DNA of 38,981 bases from Sphingomonadales bacterium UBA6171 (GCA_002422985.1 DITZ01000037.1:1-38981), one strand, 5' to 3'; counted from the stretch's first letter, positions 23,636 to 32,985 are shown. Notes: a model not told the origin generated them from the sequence alone. Numbers and translations are program-made.

Positions 23636-23899
23636 GCTGTTTTACGATAGCGCTAAGCGGAACTGTGACTTGGGCTTCGCGGCAGTGACTATCCCCTCTG
23701 CGGACAAAGGAGCCGCCGCCGTCGCATGGTAACGGCGGTTCCCCTCTTGATTTCCTGACCAGTGTGCGCATCGGCCCGAGGCCTGGCCCGCCGGGCATCG
23801 CGCCGCGCGATGCGGCGGCAGGAACGGCCGGTGCCATGGCGAACCGATGACATAGCCGCGGGTGCGGCGGCTTGCTAAGCATGGCCGGATGGAGCGGCC

Positions 23900-25513
23900 A
23901 TGACGAAAGCCTGTGATGCCCTGATTGTCGGCGGCGGCCATAATGGCCTGGTCTGCGCCTTCTACCTCGCCCGCGCGGGGCTGAAGGTGCGGGTGCTGGA
24001 GGCGCGCGACGTGATCGGCGGTGCCTGCGTGACCGAGGAATTCGCCCCCGGATACCGCAACTCCACCGCCAGCTACACCGTCAGTCTGCTGCGGCCCAAA
24101 GTGATCGCCGACATGCGGCTTGGCGACCATGGCTTCCGCATCATCGAGCGCACCATCTCCAACTTCTTCCCGCTGGAGAAGGATTATCTGAAGCTGGGTG
24201 GCGGCACCGCCCGCACCCAGGCCGAATTCGCCCGCTTTTCGCCAAAGGATGCCGAAACCTTCCCGGCCTATGAGGCAGCGCTGGAGGGCGTGGCCGAAGT
24301 TCTGCGCGCCATCGCCCTGAAAACGCCGCCCAATGCCGGCGGCGGTCTGCGCGCTTTGCTGGCGGCCGCGTCGCAGGGACGGCGGTTGATGGGCATGCCG
24401 CTCGATGCGCAGCGCGATGTACTGGACCTGTTCGTGAAATCCGCCCGCGATTTTCTGGATGGCTGGTATGAAAGCGATGCCGTGAAAGCCGCCTTCGGCT
24501 TTGATGCTGTGGTGGGCAACTATGCCAGCCCGGACACGCCCGGTTCCGCCTATGTGCTGCTGCACCATGTGTTTGGCGAGGTGAATGGCAAGAAGGGCAT
24601 GTGGGGCCATGCGGTGGGCGGCATGGGCGCCATCACGCAGGCAATGGCAAAGGCCTGCACGCTGGCCGGCGTGGCCATCAGCCTGGAGACGCCGGTTGAG
24701 CGGATTCTGGTCAGCGGTGGCAAGGCGGTGGGCGTGAAGCTGGTTTCGGGAGAGGAGCTGGCCGCGCCTATCATCGCCGCCAATGTCGGTCCGGCGCTGC
24801 TCTATCGCCAGATGGTGCAGGCGAGCGATCTGCCCCCCGACTTTGTGCGGCGCATGGCGACCTTCCGTACCGGATCAGGCACTTTCCGCATGAATGTCGC
24901 ACTTGCCGAGCTGCCGGATTTCTCCGTGCTGCCGGGCAGGGCACTGGCCGAGCATCACACGGCCGGCATCATCATCGCCCCCAGCCTCGATTATATGGAC
25001 CGCGCCTTCACCGACGCGAAAAGCAGCGGCTGGTCCCGCCAGCCCATCATCGAAATGAAACTGCCCACCACGGTGGACGACAGCCTCGCGCCTCCGGGGC
25101 GGCATATCGCCAGTCTGTTCTGCCAGCAGTTCGCGCCACAGTTACCCGATGGCCGCAGCTGGGACGACGCCCGCGCGGCCGCCGCCGACCATATCATCGA
25201 CTGTGTGACGCAGCATGCGCCTAATTTCCGCGCCAGCATCATCGCCCGCCAGATTCATTCCCCGCTCGATCTGGAGCGCAAGTTCGGGCTGGTGGGCGGC
25301 GACATCTTCCATGGCCGCATGAGCCTCGATCAGCTCTGGTCAGCGCGCCCCATTCTGGGTTTCGGCGATTATCGCAGCCCGATCCATGGTCTTTATATGT
25401 GCGGCTCCGGCACGCATCCCGGCGGCGGGGTGACGGGCGCGCCCGGCCATAATGCCGCGCACGAGATATTGGCCGACCGGTCGCTATTCGGCCGGTTGCG
25501 CCACCGCAGTTGA
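23900..25513 (+). CDS. FAD-dependent oxidoreductase, PYROXD2/phytoene desaturase-like
   Basis: The protein has 537 residues. The N-terminal dinucleotide-binding motif DALIVGGGHNGLVCAFYLARAGLKVRVLEARDVIGGACVTEE is followed by FAPGYRNSTASYTVSLL. The C-terminal FAD motif is GLYMCGSGTHPGGGVTGAPGHNAAHEI. The closest family I recognise is the PYROXD2-like branch of the phytoene-desaturase/amine-oxidase superfamily, whose substrate is not well defined. It is not likely to be the carotenoid CrtI, which differs in length and N-terminus and sits with other crt genes. A GGAG site precedes the ATG. It stands alone between the OmpA terminator and the convergent efflux operon, and it uses C-ending codons more than the GTA genes do. 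Confidence 0.88.
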   Translation: MTKACDALIVGGGHNGLVCAFYLARAGLKVRVLEARDVIGGACVTEEFAPGYRNSTASYTVSLLRPKVIADMRLGDHGFRIIERTISNFFPLEKDYLKLGGGTARTQAEFARFSPKDAETFPAYEAALEGVAEVLRAIALKTPPNAGGGLRALLAAASQGRRLMGMPLDAQRDVLDLFVKSARDFLDGWYESDAVKAAFGFDAVVGNYASPDTPGSAYVLLHHVFGEVNGKKGMWGHAVGGMGAITQAMAKACTLAGVAISLETPVERILVSGGKAVGVKLVSGEELAAPIIAANVGPALLYRQMVQASDLPPDFVRRMATFRTGSGTFRMNVALAELPDFSVLPGRALAEHHTAGIIIAPSLDYMDRAFTDAKSSGWSRQPIIEMKLPTTVDDSLAPPGRHIASLFCQQFAPQLPDGRSWDDARAAAADHIIDCVTQHAPNFRASIIARQIHSPLDLERKFGLVGGDIFHGRMSLDQLWSARPILGFGDYRSPIHGLYMCGSGTHPGGGVTGAPGHNAAHEILADRSLFGRLRHRS

Positions 25514-25684
25514 GCGCGCTTTCCAATGGAGCGGCCAGCCGGCCGGCATGACCATATGCCGGGCAGGCTTGGTTGGCCCTGAGCCGATTGGCCAACAGCC
25601 CGCGCTACGCACCGCTCCTTGTCTGCGGCCTTGCCTGTGCGATCACGGCGGCTCAACATGGTCGAAAGGTGCCCCAGGCCGCTA

Positions 25685-27127
25685 TCATGGCCCCGCTATC
25701 CCACCTTCCCAGCCGCCGCCGAGCGCGAGGAACAGCCGGACGCGATCCGAGGCGACAGAGGCATCAGAGGCTGCCAGCGCCGATTCGACCGTGGCGAGGC
25801 TTCGCTGCGCGTCGAGCAGTTCAAGGCCGGTTCCAAGACCGCCCCGCGTCATCCGGGTCTGGACGGCGGAAGCCTTCCGGCTTTCATCGCGTGCGACCCG
25901 CAACTTGGCATTCTGCTCCAGATCGCGGACATAGCTGCTGAGCGCCGTCTCGGTTTCGCGCAGCGCTGCAAACACGCTGCCGTCGAATGCCGCCAGCGCT
26001 CCGCGCACCGCCGCATCGCCCTGCGCGATCCGCGTCCTGGCGACGCGCCGGTTCGGGAAGGACCAGGAGATGAGCGGGCCGAGGTTGAACCGGAACGCCG
26101 AATCGTCCACCAGCCCGGTCACACTCCGCGCGGTCGTGCCGAGCGATGCGCCCAGGCTGACGCTCGGATAGAGGTCCGCCGTCGCCACGCCGATGCGCGC
26201 CGTCGCAGCCGCGAGCCGGCGTTCAGCTTCACGGATGTCGGGCCGGCGCCGGATCAGCGCCATGCCGTCGCCGATCGGCAGCGGGCGGTCGACGGAAGGG
26301 ATGATCCGGCAGGTCGCAAGTTCGGGCGGATAGTCTTCTGGTGGGCGGCCGAGCAGCACGGCAAGACTGTACAGGGCAGCTTTGCGGCCTGCCTCGAGCG
26401 GCGGCAGCGTCGCCTCGAGCTGGGCCAGCAGCGCGCGCGAACGGATGGCGTCGAGTGGTGCGTAGAGGCCGGCGCGCACGCCCCGCTCGGTGAGTGCGAG
26501 GCTCTCCCGCTGTAGTTCGACCGAATGGCGGGCAACGCTTATCCGCGCGCCGGCCGCGCACGCATCGCCATAGGCACCCACCACGCCGGCCACGACCGTC
26601 GTGCGCGCAAGGTCATAGGCGGCGGCCTGCGCGTCCGCATCGGCCTGCGCGGCCTCGATCGTGCGCCGAATCCGGCCCACGACGTCCAGTTCATAGGATA
26701 TGCCGACGCCGGCGTCGAAGCTTGTATGAGTCCCGTTGGGCGAGCCGATACCGAGATGCGACGTCTCGCTCACCGATGCGCCGCCCGCCGTGGAAGTCCG
26801 GACGCCCGCGCCGGCCTCGACCTCCTGGACGATCGCATGCGCGCGTTCGAGATTGGCCGCAGCGACCCTGAGGTCGGTATTGGCCACGATCGCTTCCTCG
26901 ACAAGCATGTCGAGCTGGGGGATGGCATAGAGGCGCCACCAGTGCCGGGGCAGCGGTTCGGCCGAATAGGCGGGCGATGTTCCTTCGGCAAAGCTGGCGG
27001 GCCGGTCCGCGATCCCGGCGGGCAAGGGCGGCACTCCATAGCTGGGGCCGACCGTCGCACAGCCAGCGAGCAGCAGCAGGCCCATCAGCCCGAACGGCCC
27101 TTTCGTCCCCACACGCCCCATCGTCAT
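25685..27127 (-). CDS. Outer membrane efflux lipoprotein, NodT/OprM family
   Basis: The 480-residue protein has a lipoprotein signal, GPFGLMGLLLLAGCATVGPSY, with lipobox LAGC. The TolC-type helical repeats follow: WWRLYAIPQLDMLVEEAIVANTDLRVAAANLERA and, in the second half, DIREAERRLAAATARIGVATADLYPSVSLGASLG. It should form a trimeric outer-membrane and periplasmic channel for the upstream HlyD/FUSC pump. Its ATG overlaps the stop of the HlyD gene by four bases. It is the last gene of the minus-strand operon; the 171 bases between it and the convergent oxidoreductase gene hold nothing I recognise. Confidence 0.92.
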   Translation of the reverse strand: MTMGRVGTKGPFGLMGLLLLAGCATVGPSYGVPPLPAGIADRPASFAEGTSPAYSAEPLPRHWWRLYAIPQLDMLVEEAIVANTDLRVAAANLERAHAIVQEVEAGAGVRTSTAGGASVSETSHLGIGSPNGTHTSFDAGVGISYELDVVGRIRRTIEAAQADADAQAAAYDLARTTVVAGVVGAYGDACAAGARISVARHSVELQRESLALTERGVRAGLYAPLDAIRSRALLAQLEATLPPLEAGRKAALYSLAVLLGRPPEDYPPELATCRIIPSVDRPLPIGDGMALIRRRPDIREAERRLAAATARIGVATADLYPSVSLGASLGTTARSVTGLVDDSAFRFNLGPLISWSFPNRRVARTRIAQGDAAVRGALAAFDGSVFAALRETETALSSYVRDLEQNAKLRVARDESRKASAVQTRMTRGGLGTGLELLDAQRSLATVESALAASDASVASDRVRLFLALGGGWEGGIAGP

Positions 27128-28041
27128 TCGCCCCGGCCGATGCCGAGCGCGTTTTCCGCGCCGTCCAGCGTCACGGTGACCGTCCGTCCCGCGACCAGAT
27201 CGATGTCGGGCGGCACCTTGTCGATGGCGATCCGAACGGGAACACGCTGGGCAAGGCGGACCCAGCTGAAGGTCGGATTGACATTGGCGAGCAGCGTTCC
27301 GGACGCGGTCGTCCTTTCGCGATCGTCGATGCCTGCCGATCGGCCTTCGACATGGCCCGAAAGCGGCCGGTCCTCACCCATGACCCGGATCGTGACGCGG
27401 GCACCGGGGCGGATGTGCGAGAGTTTCGTCTCCTCGAAATAGCCGGCGACATAATAGCTGTCGGAATCAACCAGCGCCATCACGGGCTGCCCGGCGGTGG
27501 CATAGGCGCCGGGGCGCATCGAGAAATTGGTGACGATGCCGTTGACCGGCGCGCGAACCTCGGCGCGCTCCAGATTGATGCGGGCGAGATCGCGATCGGC
27601 GATCGCCCGGGCATAGCGCGCGCGCGCCTCCTCGGCGATGGAGCGGCGATCGTCAAGCTGCTGGCCTGAGACGATATCCGAAAGGCCCTGATAGCGGCGG
27701 TTCTCCCGCTCGGCGGCGTTCAGGGTCGCCCGTGCCGTGGCGACAGCGGCCTCGGCCTGCGCAACGGCATTGCGCAGCCGGACATGGTCGATGCTGAACA
27801 GGATGTCGCCGCGCTTCACCACCTGATTGTCGCGAACATGCACCTGCTCGACCCGGCCGGACACATCGGCCGCCAGCGGCACCACATCCGCCCTGATCTT
27901 TCCGTCGCGTGTCTGTGGCGCATAGGTGTAGTAATCATAAAGGTGCCAGAAGATGAGCACGCCCAGACCCACCAGCAGCAGAGTGAGCAAAGGCTTGAGC
28001 AGACGGAGGATTGTATCGCGGTCGAAGGTCATGGCGGGCAT
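27124..28041 (-). CDS. HlyD/AaeA-like membrane fusion protein
   Basis: The protein has 305 residues. A single N-terminal membrane segment (LLKPLLTLLLVGLGVLIFWHLYDYYTYAPQTRDGKI) is followed by a lipoyl-like barrel (VVPLAADVSGRVEQVHVRDNQVVKRGDILFSID), a helical hairpin (residues 80-155), the returning lipoyl half (VRAPVNGIVTNFSMRPGAYA) and a beta-barrel domain. This matches the AaeA/EmrA-type adaptor that links an inner-membrane FUSC pump to an outer channel. It lies one base from the DUF1656 stop and overlaps the NodT gene. An in-frame ATG nine bases downstream (28032) is an alternative start. Confidence 0.92.
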   Translation of the reverse strand: MPAMTFDRDTILRLLKPLLTLLLVGLGVLIFWHLYDYYTYAPQTRDGKIRADVVPLAADVSGRVEQVHVRDNQVVKRGDILFSIDHVRLRNAVAQAEAAVATARATLNAAERENRRYQGLSDIVSGQQLDDRRSIAEEARARYARAIADRDLARINLERAEVRAPVNGIVTNFSMRPGAYATAGQPVMALVDSDSYYVAGYFEETKLSHIRPGARVTIRVMGEDRPLSGHVEGRSAGIDDRERTTASGTLLANVNPTFSWVRLAQRVPVRIAIDKVPPDIDLVAGRTVTVTLDGAENALGIGRGE

Positions 28042-28042
28042 T

Positions 28043-28255
28043 TCAGGACAAAGTGGCTAGACGAAGCAGCAGAAAGGCGGCTCCGGTCAGGATGAGAAAC
28101 AGGGCAGTATCGAACAGCGGGCGCTGCCAGACGAGGCGGTAGAAGCCGACGGCCTCGAACAGCCGCGACAGCAGCAGGCGCATGGCAAAGCCGAGGATCA
28201 TGCAGAGGAGCAGCGGCGAGATGAACACGCCGGCGATGTCGATCTCGCCGATCAT
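28043..28255 (-). CDS. DUF1656 small inner-membrane protein (AaeX-like)
   Basis: The 70-residue protein begins MIGEIDIAGVFISPLLLCMILGFAMRLLLSRL and has a second hydrophobic segment, FDTALFLILTGAAFLLLRLATL, giving two membrane helices. The GEIDIxGVxxSPLL opening identifies DUF1656, the AaeX family always found with AaeA/AaeB-type pumps. Its exact role is unknown. Its start overlaps the FUSC gene stop by four bases. Confidence 0.9.
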   Translation of the reverse strand: MIGEIDIAGVFISPLLLCMILGFAMRLLLSRLFEAVGFYRLVWQRPLFDTALFLILTGAAFLLLRLATLS

Positions 28256-30234
28256 GGCGCTGGCACCCAGGCCGGCGCGCGCTCGAACAGCGCGATGCGC
28301 AGGTCCGCTATGGCATGAATGGCGCGGTCAAAGCGATCGCCGGGCGAACCATGTCCAGGCCAGAGCGCATCAAGGGCTTCGTCAATGCACGCGAGGAGGC
28401 GGGACGAGGGTTGCGGTGCATCGAACTCGCTGCCGAACTGGTCGAGAAGCCGGTCGGTCGCCAGCCGTGCATCGGGGGACATCCCCTTTCCCATCAGGCG
28501 CAGGTCGGCGACATTCGCACCGACACGCAGCCGGGTGAGCAGGCCGACGCTCCGCTCGACCTGCCCGGTCGCGGCAAGGCGCGCCGTCACCTCCGAAATG
28601 CGGTCGATCGCCCGATGGACATAATTTTCCCGCAACCGCCGGCTGGGCGACCGGCTCAACAGCGCGATCTCGCGCGCTTCGGCGCGGAGGATGCGCTGAA
28701 TCTGATGCTGCACGCCCCAGGTGCGGAACAGACCGGCACCGAGAATGGCGGTGAATATGCCCAGCAGGCTGGCGACGCTCGCCTCGACGAAGGTTCCGAA
28801 ATCGAACGGCGCATAATGGCCCTGGAGATTGATGATGCTGATCCCGTAGGCGAGGATCAGCGTCGCCATCGGATTGACGGCCGCCCATATGCCAAGGGGC
28901 AACATGTACAGGCCCATCATCATCGCAAACGTCGCAAAATCGGTGGCGAGCGGCAGCAGGCCATAGCAGAGAATGCCCGCCAGCAATGTCGTGAGCAGGG
29001 CGAAACGCGTGAACATGGCGATCGCCTTGCCCGGCTCGTCGCCACCGCCGAAAAAGGCCAGCGTCAGGCTGCCCAGCAGGACGGCGTTCGCGCCCTGACG
29101 CCAGCCCGTCACATACCATAAGCCGCAGAGCAGGGCATAGGACAGGAGGATTCCCGCCATGACCCGGACAGCGTGATTGATATCGGGATTGAGGGGAAAG
29201 GCCCGCGTCTCGCTCACCTTCCGCGCGAGCGCGGGCGCAAGCTTCGCCTTTCCCAACAACGCCGCTTCGATCCGGGAAACGTCGCTCCACAGCAGCAGCA
29301 TCTCGGTCAGCATATCGGCCAGCGCATCATGAACAAGCTGCTGCCATGCGCGCGCGGGGCTGGAATCGAGCGGAAGCGCGCGCACCGCATCCGCCAGATC
29401 GGGCGGCGGTTCCGTACCAGCCTCAAGACAGGCCTTGGCCAGGGCGAGAGACGGTTGCAGGGCCAGGCGCTCCGCTGCTCCAAGGCCCGCGATGCGGCTG
29501 CCGATCGCGGAAAGCAGCGGAACCATGCGCAGCAGGCGTTGCTGGATCGCCAGTGCGTGCCGCAGGTCGTCGCGCGGGATCGTCGGATCATAGCGCAGCG
29601 TGCCGGTCAGCTGCGACAGGGAAGTGATGTCGCTCAGCGTCTTGAGCCGGTCATGCTCTCCCCGGGCGTCCGCCTCATGGCCATCAAGAACATCCTTTGC
29701 CCACTTCTCGATGCTGGGCAGCCAGCGGTGCAGGCGCGCGCGCAGCACGCCTTCAAGCGAACGCGGCGCGATCACAGCGTCCACAATGGTCGTCGCGAAA
29801 ACACCGATCGATATTTCGCTGACCCGCGCCACAACGGTATCGAACATGATCTCCGGGTGATCCACACCGGCAACCGCCACCATCATGATCGTGATCGCGA
29901 AGAGCTGAAAGCCATAGCTGCGCGGCGTGCGGTCGAGGAAAGAAGCGCCGAACGCCAATGTCGCAACAATCCCCGACGCCGCGATCAGCAGCAGCGGCGC
30001 GCTCGCAAACAGCGCGACCATGGCCAGCGTGACGATGCCGGCGCAGAATGTTCCGGTGAAGCGATAGACGGCCTTGGACCGGACCGCGCCGGTCATGGGG
30101 TTCATGCAGACGCAGCAGGTGACAAGGGCCCAGTAAGGATTGGGCAGGCCGATCCGCACCGCTGTCGCGAAGGCGATCATGCCCGCGACGAACAATTTCA
30201 CCGAGAAGATCAGCTGATCGGCGCTGACTTTCAT
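28252..30234 (-). CDS. FUSC-family inner membrane efflux permease (AaeB-like)
   Basis: The protein has 660 residues. Its N-terminal block of about six membrane helices (from LIFSVKLFVAGMIAFATAVRIGLPNPYWALVTC through VDHPEIMFDTVVARVSEISIGVF) is followed by a cytoplasmic helical region (about 175-345). A second helical block (VRVMAGILLSYALLCGLWYVTGW through SLLGIFTAILGAGLF) and a C-terminal cytoplasmic helical domain come next. The PYWALVT motif is typical of fusaric-acid-resistance/AaeB pumps, which export aromatic carboxylic acids and related compounds. The substrate here is not shown. It is translationally coupled to marR upstream and the DUF1656 gene downstream. Confidence 0.92.
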   Translation of the reverse strand: MKVSADQLIFSVKLFVAGMIAFATAVRIGLPNPYWALVTCCVCMNPMTGAVRSKAVYRFTGTFCAGIVTLAMVALFASAPLLLIAASGIVATLAFGASFLDRTPRSYGFQLFAITIMMVAVAGVDHPEIMFDTVVARVSEISIGVFATTIVDAVIAPRSLEGVLRARLHRWLPSIEKWAKDVLDGHEADARGEHDRLKTLSDITSLSQLTGTLRYDPTIPRDDLRHALAIQQRLLRMVPLLSAIGSRIAGLGAAERLALQPSLALAKACLEAGTEPPPDLADAVRALPLDSSPARAWQQLVHDALADMLTEMLLLWSDVSRIEAALLGKAKLAPALARKVSETRAFPLNPDINHAVRVMAGILLSYALLCGLWYVTGWRQGANAVLLGSLTLAFFGGGDEPGKAIAMFTRFALLTTLLAGILCYGLLPLATDFATFAMMMGLYMLPLGIWAAVNPMATLILAYGISIINLQGHYAPFDFGTFVEASVASLLGIFTAILGAGLFRTWGVQHQIQRILRAEAREIALLSRSPSRRLRENYVHRAIDRISEVTARLAATGQVERSVGLLTRLRVGANVADLRLMGKGMSPDARLATDRLLDQFGSEFDAPQPSSRLLACIDEALDALWPGHGSPGDRFDRAIHAIADLRIALFERAPAWVPAP

Positions 30235-30713
30235 CGGCCCGTGCGCTCCTGCTGCAGGAACTGACCGATCCGTTTTTCGAACAGGCGCAGCGTGCGCGTC
30301 GTCGTTTCGATGTCCTGCGAAGGAAGATCAGCAAGGAGATCATCGCGCAGCCGCGTGACCGCCTTTTCCATCTTTCTTGCCAGGTCAAGGCCTTTTGGCA
30401 GGAGATGGATCGTCTTGATACGCCGGTCGTCCGCAGAATCGCGCCGCTCCAGCAGTCTGGCGGCTTCGGCCTGGTCGAGAATACGCACCATGCCGCCCGG
30501 ATTGATCCCGACTTCGTCGGCCAGTGCATTCTGCCTGATCCCCATGTTGCCGCGACGGGATACCAGAATGAGCGTGGAAATGAGCGATGGGGGCAGGTCG
30601 AAGTCGGCCAGTGCGAGATTGATTGCCTGAACCCAGGCACGCCGGATCGGCTGAATTGCGTTCGTGAGTTCAAAAAGCGCGACGGGGCTGGTCGTGAATC
30701 GGTCGGACGGCAT
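30231..30713 (-). CDS. MarR-family transcriptional regulator
   Basis: The 160-residue protein has a winged helix-turn-helix core: LPPSLISTLILVSRRGNMGIRQNALADEVGINPGGMVRILDQAEAARLLERRDSADDRRIKTIHLLPKGLDLA, with the DxRxK wing motif of MarR proteins. The flanking helices form the dimer interface. It is the first gene of the efflux operon and overlaps the FUSC gene start by four bases, so it most likely represses its own operon and responds to a pump substrate such as an aromatic acid. No ligand can be read from the sequence. Confidence 0.9.
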   Translation of the reverse strand: MPSDRFTTSPVALFELTNAIQPIRRAWVQAINLALADFDLPPSLISTLILVSRRGNMGIRQNALADEVGINPGGMVRILDQAEAARLLERRDSADDRRIKTIHLLPKGLDLARKMEKAVTRLRDDLLADLPSQDIETTTRTLRLFEKRIGQFLQQERTGR

Positions 30714-30780
30714 GCGCGGTTACCTAGTCCATCACCCGATGACGTTCAATATACAATCATTGCCTTTGCATTCTAATCGC
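30714..30780 (-). promoter_or_regulatory. Putative promoter of the marR-FUSC operon
   Basis: Read on the minus strand, TATATT at 30753-30748 could be a -10 element (5 of 6 consensus bases), with a weak TTAGAA -35 at 30776-30771. The patch is clearly AT-richer than its surroundings. I see no convincing MarR palindrome. The rest of the 224-base gap to the kinase gene holds no gene I can support. Confidence 0.35.
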
Positions 30781-30937
30781 CGGGCCCGGCCGCTTCGCAC
30801 CGCCATCCCACCAGCAGATTGGCGCACAGTTCGTGCGCCGCGTCGCGTGGGCCTTCGTCTCCCGACTCATCACCCTCTTCTTTATCGCGGCCCGCCCGGG
30901 AGGGCGCTGTCAGAAACCCCATCCGCTCCGCCGGCCC

Positions 30938-32332
30938 TCAGGGTCCGTCAAAGCCCTCGATGCCGGGCTGCTGCCCCCGGGCCAGCGGCAGCATGAGCCG
31001 GGCGACCAGACCGTCTGCGCCATCGTCCCGGCCGGACAAGGCGACGTCACCGCCATAATGGCGTGCCAGATCCTGCGCTATTGCAAGACCAAGGCCGTGG
31101 CCGGGCGACCGTTCGTCCAGCCTGCTGCCGACCCCGAACGCGCTGGTGCGCATCGACGCGGGAATGCCGGGGCCGTCATCCGTCACCGAAATCATGGCCT
31201 CAGCCCCGGCGACGCGCCAGTCGATCCCCACCCGCGAGCGGGCCCATTTGCCGGCATTGTCGGTGAGGTTCGAGACAATCTCCGCAAAATCCTCCGGCTC
31301 GATGGCAAGCGCCACCATATCCGTCCCGTCGGTTGAAAATTGGATGTGCCTCTCCGCATGCAGCCGCTGCATGGCCGTTTCGATCGGCTGGATTGCCTCG
31401 GGAAGTCGGGTTGTCGCGCCCTGCCGGACACCGGCGCGCGCGCGGGCCAGATGCCAGTCCAGCTGGCGCTCGATCCGCCGGCACTGCTCCAGAAGCGTCG
31501 CCGCGCTGTCACCCGCCTCTCCCTTGGCCAGAGTCTCCGCCTCGTCGGTCAGGATCGCAAGCGACGTCCGCAGGCTGTGGGCGAGGTTGCCCGCTTCGAC
31601 CCGCGCGCGACTCACCATCGCCTCATTGGTGTCCAGCAGCCCGTTCAGGTCGGCAACAAGCGGGGCGATCTCGGCCGGCCAGCCATCCTCCATCCGTCGT
31701 GCAGCGCCATTGTGCACCGCGGCGACCGATTGCCGCAGCCGGTCCAGCGGCCGCAGCGTATAGATGTTGACGATGGCACCCGTTCCCAGCAGGCCGGCCG
31801 CCAGCAGGGTCAGCCAGCGTTGCAGTTCCCGGTCGAACGCCGAGATGACAGCGTTCAGAATGCGTTCGTCCGTGGCGATCAGGAAATGCAGTTCGCTGCC
31901 GCCATCGGGTGCCGGGCGCGCGAAGCCATAGGTCATGGTCGGGCCGGTCGGGCCCCTGGCAAGGCGATGGACAATCTCGGGCTGGTGGGCGAGTGCCGGA
32001 TCGAGCGCGCCCCGCCGCATCGAGGCGGACTTCAGCACCGGCGCCCCTTCGCGCTCCACCTGCCAATAATAGCCGGAATCAGGCATTTCATAGCGCGGGT
32101 CCGACAGCGGCCGATCCAGTGTGGGCTGGCCATCGGCCGCGAAGCGCGTCAGTTCGGCAAGCTCGACCAGATGCACCTTCAACTCGTCGTGGAACTGGTT
32201 TTCGACATGCTTGCGGAACAGCGCCGATGTGCTGACCCCGATGAACAGCAGGCCGGTGCCGATCCAGGCCAGCATAGCCACCGCGAACCGCAGCCGCAGG
32301 CTGCCCTGGGCCGGGATGATGGGCCTGGTCAC
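30938..32332 (-). CDS. Sensor histidine kinase
   Basis: The protein has 464 residues. TM1 (LRFAVAMLAWIGTGLLFIGVSTSALF), a periplasmic domain of about 130 residues and TM2 (WLTLLAAGLLGTGAIVNIYTL) lead to a HAMP-like linker. The H-box AGNLAHSLRTSLAILTDEAE carries the phospho-accepting His, and the ATPase domain shows N-box VSNLTDNAGKWA and G-boxes DDGPGIP and GHGLGLAIA. The periplasmic region has no cysteine or histidine cluster that would point to a particular metal. Its GTG start overlaps the response regulator stop (GTGA). Because the pair is divergent from the RND metal-type pump, control of that pump is likely. Confidence 0.92.
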   Translation of the reverse strand: MTRPIIPAQGSLRLRFAVAMLAWIGTGLLFIGVSTSALFRKHVENQFHDELKVHLVELAELTRFAADGQPTLDRPLSDPRYEMPDSGYYWQVEREGAPVLKSASMRRGALDPALAHQPEIVHRLARGPTGPTMTYGFARPAPDGGSELHFLIATDERILNAVISAFDRELQRWLTLLAAGLLGTGAIVNIYTLRPLDRLRQSVAAVHNGAARRMEDGWPAEIAPLVADLNGLLDTNEAMVSRARVEAGNLAHSLRTSLAILTDEAETLAKGEAGDSAATLLEQCRRIERQLDWHLARARAGVRQGATTRLPEAIQPIETAMQRLHAERHIQFSTDGTDMVALAIEPEDFAEIVSNLTDNAGKWARSRVGIDWRVAGAEAMISVTDDGPGIPASMRTSAFGVGSRLDERSPGHGLGLAIAQDLARHYGGDVALSGRDDGADGLVARLMLPLARGQQPGIEGFDGP

Positions 32333-32985
32333 CGCTCGAACCGGTAGCCGAGGCCGCGCACGGTGGTGATGGCATCGCGCCCGATCTTGCGGCGCAGGCG
32401 GCTGACCTGCACTTCCAGCGCGTTCAGGTCGCGCTCGGCCTCCAGCGCATAAAGATGTTCCAGCAGATCGGCCTGCGACAGGATGTGGCCCGGGCGGCGG
32501 AGGAACAGCTCAAGCAGCCGATACTCCTGCCGGCTGAGGTCGAGCGGACGGCCCTCGCTGCTGGCGCTGTGGGCGATCGGGTCCAGCGTGATGCCGCCGG
32601 CCCGCAGCAACGGCGCGCCGCCAGACTGGGTCCGGCGCACCAGCGCATGGATGCGCGCGATCAGTTCCTCGGATCGCACGGGCTTCACAACAAAGTCATC
32701 GGCGCCGGCGTTCAACCCCTCCACCTTATCCTGCCAGCTTCCGCGCGCCGTCAGAATGATGACGGGCGTGTGCACGCCGGCCCCCCGCCAATGGCGGAGC
32801 ACGTCCGTCCCCGACATATGCGGCAAACCCAGATCCAGGATCAACACCGACATATGGTCGAGGTCGGGCCAATCCGCCGCGGTTTCGCCGTCGAAGGCAT
32901 GATCCACCGCAAAGCCGCCGGCAACAAGCCGCGCGGTCAGGCGGCTCGACAGTTCGGCATCGTCTTCAACCAGCAACAGGCGCAT
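32329..32985 (-). CDS. OmpR/PhoB-family response regulator
   Basis: The 218-residue protein has a receiver domain with the acidic pocket VEDD (8-9), phosphorylatable Asp51 in LILDLGLP, Thr in ILTARG and Lys in VVKPV. A winged-helix DNA-binding domain follows (LDLSRQEYRLLELFLRRPGHILSQADLLEHLYALEAERDLNALEVQVSRLRRKIG, then TVRGLGYRFE). The start at 32985 is chosen because AAGGAGG lies five bases upstream; the open frame to 33015 is not needed. It is the first gene of the two-component operon and divergent from the RND efflux operon, with operator-like repeats in the 77-base gap. Confidence 0.93.
   Translation of the reverse strand: MRLLLVEDDAELSSRLTARLVAGGFAVDHAFDGETAADWPDLDHMSVLILDLGLPHMSGTDVLRHWRGAGVHTPVIILTARGSWQDKVEGLNAGADDFVVKPVRSEELIARIHALVRRTQSGGAPLLRAGGITLDPIAHSASSEGRPLDLSRQEYRLLELFLRRPGHILSQADLLEHLYALEAERDLNALEVQVSRLRRKIGRDAITTVRGLGYRFER

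Noticed and set aside
23900..25513. Carotenoid phytoene desaturase crtI
   Set aside because: The N-terminal GGGHNGL region and C-terminal motif fit the PYROXD2-like branch better, and no other crt gene is nearby.
30727..30743. A MarR operator palindrome at GTCCATCACCCGATGAC
   Set aside because: Only four base pairs (CATC/GATG) actually match; the outer bases do not pair, so it is too weak to call.
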